This document shows positions 12,206 to 23,903 of a stretch of 64,000 nucleotides of DNA, one piece after another; the stretch's first letter is position 1, and each line of letters opens with the position of its first letter. The notes under the pieces were generated by a model. That model ran no database searches. It was not told where the DNA came from and saw only the letters and a list, made by a program, of their open reading frames with translations. This DNA comes from Basidiobolus meristosporus CBS 931.73 (Eukaryota > Basidiobolomycota > Basidiobolomycetes > Basidiobolales > Basidiobolaceae), in NCBI GenBank assembly GCA_002104905.1, contig MCFE01000110.1, positions 104,043-168,042 of the forward strand, in the 5' to 3' direction. The position numbers and the translations under genes were made by a program.

Positions 12206-14490
12206 ATGTCAAACACCGGTACTGATTTAGAAGTTTGAAATTGAATTTCCGAAGTGTTTCACTCAATCTTTCTTTCACAAGTTGAATGTCCGATTTGCCA
12301 ACGAAAAACCAAAGCGTCAATCATCAATGAGCATATTGACAATGGCTGCAAGGATCCCTACCTCAAACAAGAGAATAACATTGTAGCCGATGAAGCCTGT
12401 ACGGACCAAACTCCAAAGGAAGTAGAGATAAAAATAACCTCCGACATGGTAAAATCCTCATACGTTAGACAGACACAAGTATTCATGGATGACTTCTTAA
12501 TTGTTCACCTGTTTTTTTTCCATTTACAAGAAGTCACCATCCAGAAAGACCGCCGATATATTCAGCTCTCGTAAACGAAAAATATCTACACCTATAACAC
12601 CCAGCAGAAGTGAGGGTGCATCAACAAATCCGAAAGTGTCGGAGACCATTCTTGACTCTCCTACCCCTTTGGTGGATACGAAAAGAAATAAACATCAACC
12701 CACCCGCAGTGAACTTAAGTCGCGAAACCTGCCACTTGCTGAGAAGTCGCGTCCATCAACGTTGAACGAGTTTGTAGGACAAATGGAAACCCTCAAAGTC
12801 ATTCAACCGCTATTAAAGCATGACCTGATCCCGTAAGTATACTTGTAGTTACCGGCATCCGAAACCCCGTGTTTTAATACTTCAAAGGTCAATGATATTC
12901 TGGGGACCGCCTGGTACCGGGAAAACCTCACTAGCTAGAGTGAGTTACTTGATTTTCTGATAGAGCCTCAACAGCGATCACCGGCGCCTAACAGTATACC
13001 TCCTACCTATAGATAATTGCTAAACAGTCCAACTTCAAGTTCCGTGAGATGAGTGGGTGTAGCCATGGTGTGGATGATCTAAAGTGAGGTGGTTCTCATT
13101 TCCTCACCTACAGAAGAGCAGAAATAACACCTGTCATTTAGAAAATGCTTCGAAGAGGCCAAAAACACACTATCTTTACTCAAACAGCGCACACTGGTTT
13201 TCTTAGACGAGATGTAAGTCTGGAAACCTATCGATAAGCGAGCTGAGCACTAAATTGCCTCTAGACATAGATTAAATAGAGCACAGCAGGATATATTTCT
13301 ACCTTACGTGGAAAAGGGGCTTATCACGTTGATTGGTGCCACTACAGAGAATCCTTCGTTCAAAGTTAATGCGGCATTATTAAGCCGATGCCGTGTATTC
13401 ACATTCCAGAAGCTTGCAGGAGCGGAAGTCGTAAAGTTGCTCGAGCATGCAGTGGAGCTGAAGAGGGCACATCTTAAAGAGAGCGGAAGCGAAATGTGGG
13501 ATTTTCGGATAGACCACAAAGCGTTAGATTATTTAGCCGGGACCTGTGATGGCGATGGTAAATAGAGGCTTGCCATTTGAAAACCACTTCATCCGACCCC
13601 TTATTCACTTTACGCATTAAGCCAGGATTGCTATCAATGCGCTTGACAGTGCTTTAGACTCCATTGCAAACCAAGGTATACAGCAACTTGGCCCAGATGA
13701 GATGCGAGAGATTGTCAAAAAATCCCATCTTCTATACGATCGGAAAGGGGACCAACACTACGATACAATCTCTGCGTTTATCAAAAGTATGCGTGGAAGG
13801 TATGCAAGCAAGCCGCCGAAGTAGTATTTTGAATTTCGTTTCTAATTTTAATTGTGATCCACACAGTAACGACAACGCCGCATTATATTGGCTTGGTCGA
13901 ATGCTAGTTGCTGGAGAGGATCCTTTATTTATTGCTCGAAGATTAATCATTTTTGCTTCTGAAGATGTTGGACTCGCTGACAATCAAGCTCTTGGCCTGG
14001 TAACCTTCGTGTTAGAGATGTGTTTCGGAGGGGTTACTAACCAGTACTGAGCATTAGGCCACTTCTACTTATCAAGCTTGCCAGGTGATAGGAATGCCAG
14101 AATGCGAGATCAATCTTGCCCACTGCGTTACCTACATGGCTCGTGCTCCTAAAACCATTGAAAGCCATCGTGCCTACAAACGTGTTAAAGAGGCGATTAA
14201 CAACGAGTATGCCTGGCCAGTCCCCATCCACCTAAGAAATGCACCGACACGGTTAATGAAGGTAATAATACTTACCCCTCGAATATGCAGAGGTTGAAGT
14301 TGACGTGTGTTTTGCCACAGGAATTAGGTTATGGTAAGGAGTATCTATATCCTCCTGGTAAGCCTTGTCTCGGATTCTGTGCCGTCGGTTCTTTCATTAA
14401 TCAAGTATCTTAGACCATAACGGAGCTTGTAGCCAAGAGTATTTGCCATCAGAGTTGTCTGTTCGCGAGTTCTATGATAGAAGACTCTAA
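12206..14490 (+). CDS. MGS1: MGS1/WRNIP1-type AAA+ ATPase
   Basis: Twelve exons (12206-12218, 12282-12448, 12531-12832, 12888-12939, 13013-13083, 13142-13213, 13265-13557, 13622-13799, 13867-13999, 14058-14261, 14321-14357, 14414-14490) splice to 532 residues. Order: an N-terminal UBZ4 (RAD18-type) zinc finger, [20 protein letters not shown]; a basic linker; Walker [10 protein letters not shown]; Walker B VFLDEIHRLN; sensor 1 [12 protein letters not shown] arginine-finger region LLSRCRVF; and the C-terminal clamp-loader-like domain with DVGLADNQA and a final [13 protein letters not shown]. These proteins tetramerise, bind ubiquitinated PCNA and act at stalled forks. The very short first exon was chosen because it alone keeps VECPIC in frame. 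Confidence 0.94.
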
Positions 14491-15255
14491 GGCAAGTATA
14501 TCTGCTCGGCTAAAGCACTAATACACCACAATGTAGTAAATCGAATATTATGAATTGAATGTTGCTTTTGACTTCCGCTTTTTTCATAGTGGGCGGTGCT
14601 GCATCTATATAACCTCTATCCATGTTGAACTCACTGAATATTTGCAATGTACAATACAAATGAATGACTTAAATTGGACAACAATCACCCAACATCCACA
14701 TCATGAGAAAAGTTCTTGGTGCTTAAAAATTAATGTACTGAAATTAAAAAACATGTCCCTGCAATTGATATGTCTGTCGCCTAGCAATTTATTAACTTTG
14801 GGAATCTATTCACAGCACAAGATACAAAGGCTAAGTTGCTTCCTTGCCAGTAGCAAGAGCTTTCGTCTCAACAAGTATAAATCTATATTACAGTATCAAA
14901 TATCAACCTACGGATCCTATTGTATAAAAGCACCATGTAGGCTAGTATTGTGGATCATTGGTTGTGTTGAAGGCGATGCAAGAGATTGCGGGTTTTACTT
15001 ACTCCTGACCAATACTGATAATCAAGTTAATGACCCATCTCGGTCAGCCCTACCAGGTTTGTACAAATTATGTGTTGAATCCTTTCATTTCCTGCCATTC
15101 CCTAACATTTCGGACAAACCGTAAACACCGTAAGGAACTGAGGAATACGAAATTGCTGGAATACCCAATCTCATTGTGACAACTTCGATTGAGTATATGG
15201 ATTTATTTTGAACGCTTTCAGAATTTACCATATACTAATATTGGTATTGGATTAA
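14491..15255. other. Intergenic, with a 189-codon unrecognised frame
   Basis: A plus-strand frame (14555-15124) is long for AT-rich sequence but has no domain, a low-complexity-free but unstructured composition rich in Cys, Leu and Ser, and no visible splice partners. It overlaps the 3' flanks of MGS1 and the GST gene. I treat it as probably non-coding. Confidence 0.35.
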
Positions 15256-16199
15256 TTAAGCATCGTTCTTATAAGCACTAATATGAGCGCCTTGCCAATA
15301 AATGTATTTGGGTCTTCTTTCACTCTCCAAGTAAGCAGCTATGCGTGGACGGCTCTTGAAGTCATGGTAGAACTTGTGTAGCTTAGGGTATTGCTCTTTG
15401 TCCAAAGCATTGGGATCCGCTTGTAGATTGTTGTCGATGTTGTCAAACACACAGACATCAGCATAGGTGAAGTCACTGCCAGCGAAGTAGCCAGTGTTGC
15501 CATTCTCCTCCAAGTAATACTCAAATGCCTTCAGGTAGAAGGGGATGGTCTCCTCGATGTATGCGGTCTTGAGGTTATCCTAAGGCATTTGGTTAGCGCA
15601 CCGCTCCAGAGAACAGTCTGGGCGCTCCAAGGCAAGACGAGTGTACTTACAAATTCGGGGTTGTAGCAAAGTACAGCATACTTGCGGCGCCAGTCATTCT
15701 AGTGATGTGGTTCGAGAATATTAGATCAGAACGCTGCCTAGCAATCAGCGAAACACCAAACACTCAGATATACTTACGGTGGCTTCGGCAACGATATCAG
15801 CCTGAAGAGCTTCTCTCGCATTCTTCCCATTGGCACCTATCACAGATCATGCTCAGCAAAGAGAGAAGGGCATACTTCACAGAGCACATCGACCACCTAC
15901 CATGCTTGTTGGCCATGTATCTCAAGATAGCCTTGCTCTGAGACATCTTGATATCCCCATGCCAAGCAATTGGGACTTGGTGGAGGGGCACCAGGGAAGG
16001 CTTCACAGCCATCCAATCGTCGAAAGTCTCATCAGTGTATGAGATGTTCTTTTCTTCAAGGAAAAGGCGGAGCTCTTCAGCAAAACCTCTACAAAACAGA
16101 GGATCTGGTCAGCATAAAGCACGACAACGCTGATCCGTGGCTAGTCGAGACGACTTCTTACCTGATGGGAAAGTACAGGATGCGGTATTCGGCGGGCAT
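15256..16199 (-). CDS. Glutathione S-transferase, copy A
   Basis: Five exons (16162-16199, 15901-16088, 15778-15836, 15651-15698, 15256-15579) give 218 residues. The N-terminal thioredoxin-like half begins MPAEYRILYFPIRGFAEELRL, the start typical of sigma/mu/alpha-like GSTs with a catalytic Tyr near residue 9. Then come a cis-Pro region (QVPIAW) and the glutathione-contacting MSQSKAILRYMA. The helical C-terminal half includes GSDFTYADVCVFDN, the conserved N-capping and hydrophobic-staple motif, and ends in YKNDA. Cytosolic conjugation of glutathione to electrophiles. It is one of two tandem copies exactly 1565 bp apart. Confidence 0.93.
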
Positions 16200-16820
16200 G
16201 GATGAAGATATTTCAGACTTGAGAATGTGCTGATGATACGATAATGTGCCTTGGTCGAGGTTTTATTCGTAATTGCGAAGCATTCATGATCAGAGCACAA
16301 CGTCGCACCAAGTGAATGATCAGCATACCACCTCATTCCGTAGTAGATATAGGAGCTATTAGTAGTACCACCATACGAAATATAATTCATTACGAAGGCT
16401 GTGCTCTCATCCGCAGCAAGGAATATAAGCATGGCATCACTTGACGTAACGCTTTAAGGTTTGTACTGATAGAACTGTGAAATTATATGGTAAACAAGGT
16501 ACCAAAACAATTCACCTTGAAAGACGTGGAGGTTCTCATTGTTATTGTGTATCAAGTATACAATAAAGGTTTGGTTAGTGCCCCATCTAATCACACAAGT
16601 GATGTTGCTTTTTTAGTTATACCCAAAAAACGGTACTTCCAATTTCAAGAGTTCGAAAACTTGCGAAAGCTCCATATAATCGAATACCAATGCCTCCGAC
16701 AGCTCCGAAAACTACATTTAGAGTTCAAGCAACCAATGGATCACCTACTAGTTGCCATTTGAATTTATCAAGCCGTTGTTTATTAGAACTTATATTCCGA
16801 AATCAGTATTACTACGATAA
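16200..16820. other. Spacer between tandem GST genes
   Basis: Upstream region of GST copy A and downstream region of copy B. An unrecognised 91-codon plus-strand frame lies at 16487-16762. Confidence 0.45.
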
Positions 16821-17764
16821 TTAGGCATCATTCTTATAGCCGCCAAGACGGGCAGTTTGTCCATTAATATATTTGGGTCTTCTTTCACTCTCCAAGTAAG
16901 CAGCTATGCGTGGACGGCTCTTGAAGTCATGGTAGAACTTGTGCAGTTTGGGGTATTGCTCCTTGGTCAAAGTACTAGCATTCACAAGTAGATTGTTGTC
17001 GATGTTGTCAAACACACAGACATCAGCATAGGTGAAGTCACTGCCAGCGAAGTAGCCAGTGTTGCCATTCTCCTCCAAGTAATACTCAAATGCCTTCAGG
17101 TAGAAGGGGATGGTCTCCTCGATGTATGCGGTCTTGAGGTTATCCTAAGGCATTTGGTTAGCGCACCGCTCCAGAGAACAGTCTGGGCGCTCCAAGGCAA
17201 GACGAGTGTACTTACAAATTCGGGGTTGTAGCAAAGTGCAGTATACTTGCGGCGCCAGTCATTCTAGTGATGTGGTTCGAGAATATTAGATCAGAACGCT
17301 GCCTAGCAATCAGCGAAACACCAAACACTCAGATATACTTACGGTGGCTTCGGCAACGATATCAGCCTGAAGAGCTTCTCTCGCATTCTTCCCATTGGCA
17401 CCTATCACAGATCATGCTCAGCAAAGAGAGAAGGGCATACTTCACAGAGCACATCGACCACCTACCATGCTTGTTGGCCATGTATCTCAAGATAGCCTTG
17501 CTCTGAGACATCTTGATATCCCCATTCCATACAATAGGTAACTGATGGAGGGGTGCCAAGGTAGGTTTGAGGGTGGCCCAGTCCTCGAAAGTCTCATCAG
17601 TGTATGAGATGTTCTTTTCTTCAAGGAAAAGGCGGAGCTCTTCAGCCAGACCTCTATCGAACAGAGGATCTGGTCAGCATAAAGCACGATAACAGTGAGT
17701 CTTGGCTAGTCGAGACGACTTCTTACCTGATGGGAAAGTACAGGATGCGGTATTCGGCGGGCAT
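16821..17764 (-). CDS. Glutathione S-transferase, copy B
   Basis: Exons 17727-17764, 17466-17653, 17343-17401, 17216-17263 and 16821-17144, identical in size to copy A, encode 218 residues. Start (PAEYRILYFPIR), glutathione-site helix (MSQSKAILRYMA) and GSDFTYADVCVFDN motif are shared. Differences cluster in exon 2 (ATLKPTLAPLHQLPIVWNGD against MAVKPSLVPLHQVPIAWHGD in A) and in the last 60 residues. The middle of the gene, introns included, is almost base-identical to A. Both copies presumably make cytosolic, active enzyme; the divergent exon-2 stretch lies near the glutathione site and could alter substrate choice. Confidence 0.93.
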
Positions 17765-18679
17765 GGATGAAGATATTTTAGACTTGAGAGTGTGCTGATG
17801 ATGCGATAATGCGCCTTGGTTAAGGTTATATACAAAATTGATAAGCATTTGTACTCGATTCCATGGTTGCACATACTCTATCTTCATACAGTACGAGTTG
17901 ATTGGACACTGGATTGCTTCTACACTATTCCTGCGCTTTGTAATTCAACAGCACTAGCCTAGCTGAATTATTAATACAACTTGTGATGGAGCTATTGGTA
18001 CGGCAATACGGTTGAAATGGTATACGCCTCCCCTCTAGTGCTTCTACCTAATTAGGGCATGCCATTGCGTGGCACCACCTTGCGTAACACCATGCAGGTC
18101 TATGTTAATAATCCAGAAAAAAGGAATCCGGTAGAATGTTTATTAAAGCAACTATCAATCATGATGGACCACGAGATGAACTCCAAGAACTCAACTAGAG
18201 AATTGTCTCAAGCATGAGGTATTGATCTCCTCATCTTTGGTCAGTAATCAATCATTAATTTCCTGATCAAATTAATGGAAGATGACTTTGAATAAACGTT
18301 GGGATTCTCCAGATGCCTGGTGATTTCCGTAACCTCTAGCCAGAGCTGGCGATGGTTTTCGGTAAGCTAAAGCCCCTTGACAGCTTCCATGAATACACAA
18401 ACTTTAAAGCTGTAAACTCTTGTGGTGGTACGCAAAACTGTCTGCCAGATGATTCATGGCGATATGGAGTGGCAACCGCTGGATATCTGCCAACGATTCA
18501 AACAATCCCCAGTAGAATGTGAAGCCAAACTTGTATCAGGTATTTATTAAACTGCAATACAAATTTATGAAATATACATTGACTTGTGCCAACTATGAAA
18601 CTAGGAAGGCTCTCAAGTTTTGATGATCAGTGAATGGGAATGTTGATTTAATGGGATGCGAGATGGGAGTTGTTGCCTG
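17765..18679. other. Intergenic; no recognisable gene
   Basis: Upstream region of GST copy B and 3' flank of IBA57. Nothing recognisable. Confidence 0.45.
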
Positions 18680-19885
18680 TTAATTTTTCGGCCACCAGTC
18701 GGGAATCACTGGGTACACGTTTAGGGGTTTCTCGTCGCTCCCCAACATCTGCAACTTGATATCCGGTTTCTGCAAAGCTTCAAGGCGAACCAAAGCTAAC
18801 CCGATGTTATGGATGCCACCGCAGAATTTAGCATTGTTTCTTGTGTTCTTTGCACCATCAACAGCAATGTCCTGAGCAGGTGGTGGCAATTCTAGCTGAA
18901 CGCTACGATCAATCTTGATTTGGGTAGGTGTGGGTGATAATGCTTCCGAGTCTGGGGTGATTTGAACGGGAAGGATACGTTTACGAGTGACTCCCGTGTG
19001 ATACGTACGAATGGTAAGCTCCTGGCCCACGTAACAGCCTTTGCGAAAGTCGATTCCATTCATATAATCAAAGTTGGACTCTAGTGGTAAAGATGTGCCG
19101 GTAAAGAAGTCAGAGCCTTCTGGTACGCCGTGAAGAATTCGGCGAATCGTGTATTCACTGGAGGGAAGCTGCTTGAAGCTGTGAGGCAACGAGAGTTCTT
19201 TATCTGCAGGCAATACAACCCGATTTCCCAACCCGGGATATCTAGTATCTCGGCATCTAATGTCACCAATCTCTTTAAGTATCAAGCTTCCTTGCGGAAC
19301 ATTGCTCGATTTGCCGATCTCAAAGGAGTTGGCCTGAGGTCCCCATATGTTCCAAACATTGTATTCCTCACTTACATCCTGTACCTTCACTTTTGAGCGA
19401 AGGATGTACTTCTTGATATGCTTCAGCAAGTCTTTGGTATTGTCGGAGGAACATTCAATTAGGAACACAGGTGAGGGGAAGTTGAGCCCCTGGTTCTTCG
19501 GGTATATGAATGCGTCATAAAGAACACGGCCCTATAGACAATTACGTGTATCGGTTATCCCTGTGCACACTGTGGTATCGAATCCTGTCAAATAACTTAC
19601 ATTGGGTGCCAAGAAAGCGGTAAAGAACCCATCCCCACCAGTGGCGATATGTGGCATATGGTTTGTGATAATTCCCTGTAAAAACTTCACGCTGTCATCG
19701 CCATGCAGCTGAAGTAGGCCTCGGTTTGGAACCTTCAAAAAATTGTCCCCCTCATGCAGGGGATCCTTCTCGAAAGTAGGGGACAGTGGAGATATCGTAG
19801 TGAAAGTACGGCATGCGCGTTTCAAGAATGCTGAAGAGATCAGGTGTCGTGCGGTTGTCGAGGTCTTAATAACACCGGAAAACAT
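18680..19885 (-). CDS. IBA57: Mitochondrial iron-sulfur assembly factor IBA57/CAF17
   Basis: Two exons, 19601-19885 and 18680-19531, give 378 residues from ATG 19885. The family signature KGCYVGQELTIRTYHTG (K-G-C-Y-x-G-Q-E), used by folate-dependent GcvT/YgfZ-type proteins, is in exon 2. An N-terminal basic, Ser/Thr-rich segment (RHLISSAFLKRACRTFTT) looks like a mitochondrial presequence, followed by LLQLHGDDSVKFLQGIITN, the GcvT-fold start. Acts with ISCA proteins in mitochondrial 4Fe-4S cluster synthesis. The open frame extends upstream without an ATG, so the first ATG was taken. Confidence 0.93.
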
Positions 19886-20209
19886 CGCAAGAAGTGTACC
19901 AGTAAAATATTGCTTCAAGGAACAGTTGAGGATTAAAAGATTCCCAGTTGCTAATTACGCTGAATTCAGATTGGCACAGCATCGTGGGATACATCCCGCG
20001 AGAGCCAATCAAAGTCAACATCCTAATATAAGAGTAACGATTGAGATTATCGATCAGGTGCGGTATCATTCGACTCCATCAATCAGAATTTTTCGCCCAG
20101 ATGAGGAATACATATGGTTGGAATTGTTCAAGCTAGGTTTATTTAGGAGCTTCATGTACATAGATTTCATGTTGGCAACACAGCGTCAAGGATGCACGGC
20201 AATGGTGGC

Positions 20210-20905
20210 TTAGGCGCGGGCTTTGTTATAACGCTCAGTGACATTGTTCCAGTTCACTATTTTCCAAATCTCAGTCAGGTAATCTGGGCGAGCATTCTTG
20301 TATTGAAGATAATATGCATGCTCCCATACATCGACACCGAGAAGCGGGACCAAGTCAGTAAGAACGTCTTGGTTAGCGGTAGTTTGGATCTGTAAAGATT
20401 TCTTAGCCTTATTGTAGCCTAACCATCCCCAGCCTGAGCCCTGCACTGCGGTAGTCTGAGTGTTGAACTGCTTGATAAACTGCTCCAGAGAACCGAAATC
20501 ACGCTTGATGGCTTCCAGTAGCTCACCCTTGGGAGGTTCGCCACCTCCCTCCTTAAGAGGGGCCAGGTTGGTCCAGAAAATACTATGATTAACGTGACCT
20601 CCACCGTTGAATTTCAATGCAGGCTGCAAGGAAATCTGGGTGGTAAGGTCATTTTTGCTGATTGCTTCGGAGTTTTTTTCTTCGGCGATATTCAGGTTGT
20701 TAACATATGTTTGATGATGTTTACTATGGTGAAGACGCATAATCTCGGTGCTAATGATCGGCTCTAGGGCATCGTAGTCGTAAGGAAGGTCGGGAAGTGT
20801 GTGTTTTGAGCGAAGCGCCACCAGCGAAGGGGCAGCGAAATTCACTTTGGTGGTCGATTTGGCAAGAGTACGCAACATGATTGATGAGGTGCCGCATGGA
20901 GCCAT
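20210..20905 (-). CDS. SOD2: Mitochondrial manganese superoxide dismutase
   Basis: Intronless, 231 residues from the first ATG (20905); an internal ATG at 20878 gives 222 residues starting [12 protein letters not shown] and is an equally good start for the presequence. The mature enzyme begins near [16 protein letters not shown]. Metal ligands sit in the usual places: HHSKHH region, [12 protein letters not shown], and the signature [17 protein letters not shown] and the Gln in VQGSGWGWL indicate Mn rather than Fe specificity. Removes superoxide in the mitochondrial matrix. Neighbour IBA57 is also mitochondrial and in the same orientation, though no shared control is visible. Confidence 0.96.
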   Translation of the reverse strand: MAPCGTSSIMLRTLAKSTTKVNFAAPSLVALRSKHTLPDLPYDYDALEPIISTEIMRLHHSKHHQTYVNNLNIAEEKNSEAISKNDLTTQISLQPALKFNGGGHVNHSIFWTNLAPLKEGGGEPPKGELLEAIKRDFGSLEQFIKQFNTQTTAVQGSGWGWLGYNKAKKSLQIQTTANQDVLTDLVPLLGVDVWEHAYYLQYKNARPDYLTEIWKIVNWNNVTERYNKARA

Positions 20906-22244
20906 GGGTGGCTTTATATTTGATGTAGAGTGTCTATTCAAAGTACTCGGTAGTCATGCGTCATCCTTCATCGTGTGACTTGAGTTTTTAAAACGTCATT
21001 CATTACCTGGTAGGATAGTCATCACGCAACCCAATAGCAGGGCATTACTAATACCTGGGAAACCAGAACCTGAATGTATAGATTGCTCGGCCATAGAGTA
21101 GAATTGCATTGCAGAAGCAACGGCCATTCTCAAAACCCGTGAAAGATTACTTTAGCACGACCAAGACATCCTAACTGGCTTGGAGTACTCTTTAGCTCAT
21201 TGTTCGCCTTCTGGCTAGATGCCGTCATCGATGATATTTCTCAAGTGCAACCGAAAACGGACTGCCAGTCCACCCATGGCCAGTGTTGCTGAAACCACAT
21301 GTCTCCCATCACTGGATATTGAGGGCACAGAGCTGGTACGATGCTAATCAATGGGCACCCAGTGCGGATGAAGTAGATCATAACGTGTAGTTGCATGAGG
21401 AATAGTGATCTTTCTTTTCACCAAGCCATCCTATCACTCAAACAAATAATCCACAGTAAATTGGCTCGATATTTCTGTTGATCCGCCCATATGAGTTCAA
21501 TATAAATAACTGGAAATGAATACGAGGGATGCGTTCAAATGCGTCAATTTCGCAGAAGATACAAGCGGCGCTTTCAGGTGGGTTGTAGAACCTAACCGAT
21601 TGCCCCAGAAGGGCTCAGGTACATGTCTGAGTATTTCGATGTTGCTGACGATTGTCCATTCTACATCACGGGATGTGTAGGCACATATTTTCTGTCTATT
21701 GCCCACGTAGTATAATGGTGTTTTCATAAGACCAAAGTACTTGATGATGGCTTTCAGATCAAATCAAGTGCCAACGGAGTTCTCACTGAAGGGTTAGAAA
21801 CAGAGGCAGTCGGATTCTCCCTGATGAGTAGATTGGCAGGCACGTGAGCTTGGTGTGCAAAGCAAGTGAATGTGGTTCATCACATATATCAAAGGGGTTC
21901 TGATATGCAGCATTTCAACATGAACTAAGCGAGCTGGTCCCTCAAAAATAAAGAAAACCTCAAGATGCCACTCAGTTACCCTTGCTTGTACTCGTCAGGG
22001 AGCCTATCAAAGGCCTACTTCCATGCTGTAAATCTCCCCTGACTCTCAATCAGAAATACTAGTACCAACAGTCACCATGTCCACCAATGAGAGCGGCCAT
22101 ATGGGTGATATACAGAACAACCATAACGGCTAGCAGCTATATGATTGCCTCCCCTTCACACGCATCCTCACCAATAGCTCTCTAAACAACGACAACTAGT
22201 AACCTTTTGAGTCTCCATTTCGTGCACACCTTCTTTAGCCCATC
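20906..22244. other. Intergenic; no recognisable gene
   Basis: Divergent upstream region between SOD2 and the TspO-like gene. A minus-strand 76-codon frame (21497-21727) is unrecognised. Confidence 0.45.
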
Positions 22245-23243
22245 ATGCGACTACAGCTATGGTTCTTGCGAATTCTAAACCTTATCAGCTATCTGTATTT
22301 CTTCCATACCACTTTGTACCAGGTTCTCTCTCCTGACGGTGAAGAGCCCCACAAAACCTACTCTGCCAATCCAACACGCCTGACTCCAGACTCGTTCGTT
22401 CTGTTGATTTACTTCCCAATCTTTCTTGGGCTTGGCCTCTTCAATGTGTATCAGTTTTTCCCAGCCGCCGAAGAGTTCGTCGTTAAGGGAGTGTCGTGGT
22501 CCCTAGTGTTGAGCTTGAGTTTGTATGGAGCCTGGACTTGGTTTTGGGTATTTTTGAGGTTCAGATTTGTTTTTCCTGCTCTGTTGGCTTATCCGGTTAT
22601 GCAATATAGCAACACTCGCATCCTGTCTTCTCTTTACTGTTTGCAGTTCTTATTACTGCCTTCGTATCCTATGGTCAGGCGTCCTTCTACCGGTTGTCTG
22701 CCACCACATCCTCGTTGGCCAACAAGGTCTGCATAGAGTTTCCGCTCTCACTGTGGCATGCTTGGACCAGCGTTATCTTGGTACTGAACTTCTATGCTGC
22801 CCTCTCGTCGCCATCCTCCCCACACTGGTTTCAGAATACACTGGCTCTCCTCCTACTGGCTGCCTTTTATGGATCGGCCGCTAGATACTTGATTCGACTC
22901 GATTTTGTGGGAGTCGTTGTATTATTATGGTAACGAATCCTAATATTCACGTCGGTAAGGAGTTGTGCTAATACAGTCAATCAACGTTAGGGTTCAGAGT
23001 GGCATTGTGGTTAACCAATCATCGATAGTTGTACGCTACTACACTGCCTTTCAGATGGTGGTGATCGTAATGTTGAGCACTATCCGTATACACGAGTACA
23101 AAGCAGAAGAGGCCACACCATGGGTTAGAAGTCTGGCGGAGTTTTATCAGTGGCGAAATCCCGAAGAAACCTCACCGCTGCTACCTGGCATCAGCCACGG
23201 GCCGACTGTTTACACGACGCCTCAGGTCAACGTGAGCGCCTAA
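22245..23243 (+). CDS. Polytopic membrane protein, TspO/tryptophan-rich sensory-like family
   Basis: Proposed exons 22245-22595, 22679-22929 and 22991-23243 give 284 residues with about six or seven hydrophobic segments. RILNLISYLYFF, LTPDSFVLLIYFPIFLGLGLF, a W-rich YGAWTWFWVF, FPLSLWHAWTSVILVLNFYA and DFVGVVVLLWW fit the layout of the extended TspO-like membrane proteins of fungi, algae and bacteria. The C-terminus is a soluble acidic tail. Intron 1 is uncertain: the 51-nt intron ending at the better acceptor (22646) breaks the frame, while the 83-nt version ending at 22678 keeps it but drops about 11 residues of a helix. Function is unknown; family assignment is tentative. Confidence 0.6.
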
Positions 23244-23903
23244 GTACTCTACCAGGCACAGAGACGGTAGCGCTGTCCCCGTTACAGCTTCTTGCGCATC
23301 CAGTGAATCCCTTCTAGATATTCTATTAAAGCTACTTCAATCCCCTTCGATGGTTCCATCCTCGTGCATGTTCCTTTTTCAACCACACCCTTACATCTCC
23401 GATACGAGAATAAATAAAGTTGGCCATTTCGGACACACCGTTTATGTATTTGTGTGCGGCTGACGACTTGGAGCAGCCTGTCACAATCAACAACTACGCC
23501 AATGGGCAGCCTGCTCTTCGAATTGCTGCAGGCCAATTCCTCAGGAACTCATGATCAGCAAGTAGCTAGTTGTCAAGGGTATCTTAAAGCGGAAGGTGCT
23601 CGTAGCACGCAAACAAGCCGACGCCATCCAATGAAGTATCGCCTGTTTGGAATCTTCAATGCCAGCTTTTTCTAGCTCCTGCATCAGCCAATAAGGCCAT
23701 GATCGGCACCTACACTCACAGTGAATCATTGATTGATATGGGCCGTGAAAATCTTGATATAGCACCTATTCATAGCAAGACTTCCTCCTAGAGTATTGGT
23801 AAGTGTGTGGGCTGACGACATTTTCTTGGCCGTATTAATCACGTATACCCCCTAACATACACCTATACCTTATCTACCTGGAAGAGCAGTAACGGTGTGT
23901 AAG
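23244..23903. other. Intergenic, possible unresolved short minus-strand gene
   Basis: Minus-strand frames at 23541-23765 and 23282-23536 look partly protein-like (ELEKAGIEDSKQAILHWMAS, then QFEEQAAHWRS) and are separated by plausible GT-AG sites. I could not build a continuous model with a good start, so no gene is called. Confidence 0.3.

Noticed and set aside
13676-13696. Apparent GT...AG pair inside the MGS1 exon
   Set aside because: Only 21 nt, too short for an intron, and reading straight through keeps the frame and family sequence.
14555-15124. 189-codon plus-strand frame between MGS1 and GST genes
   Set aside because: No domain, no splice partners and unusual composition; treated as chance.
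15702-17506. Identical 79-codon plus-strand frames opposite both GST genes
   Set aside because: Antisense shadows of the duplicated exon-intron sequence; their identity reflects the gene duplication.
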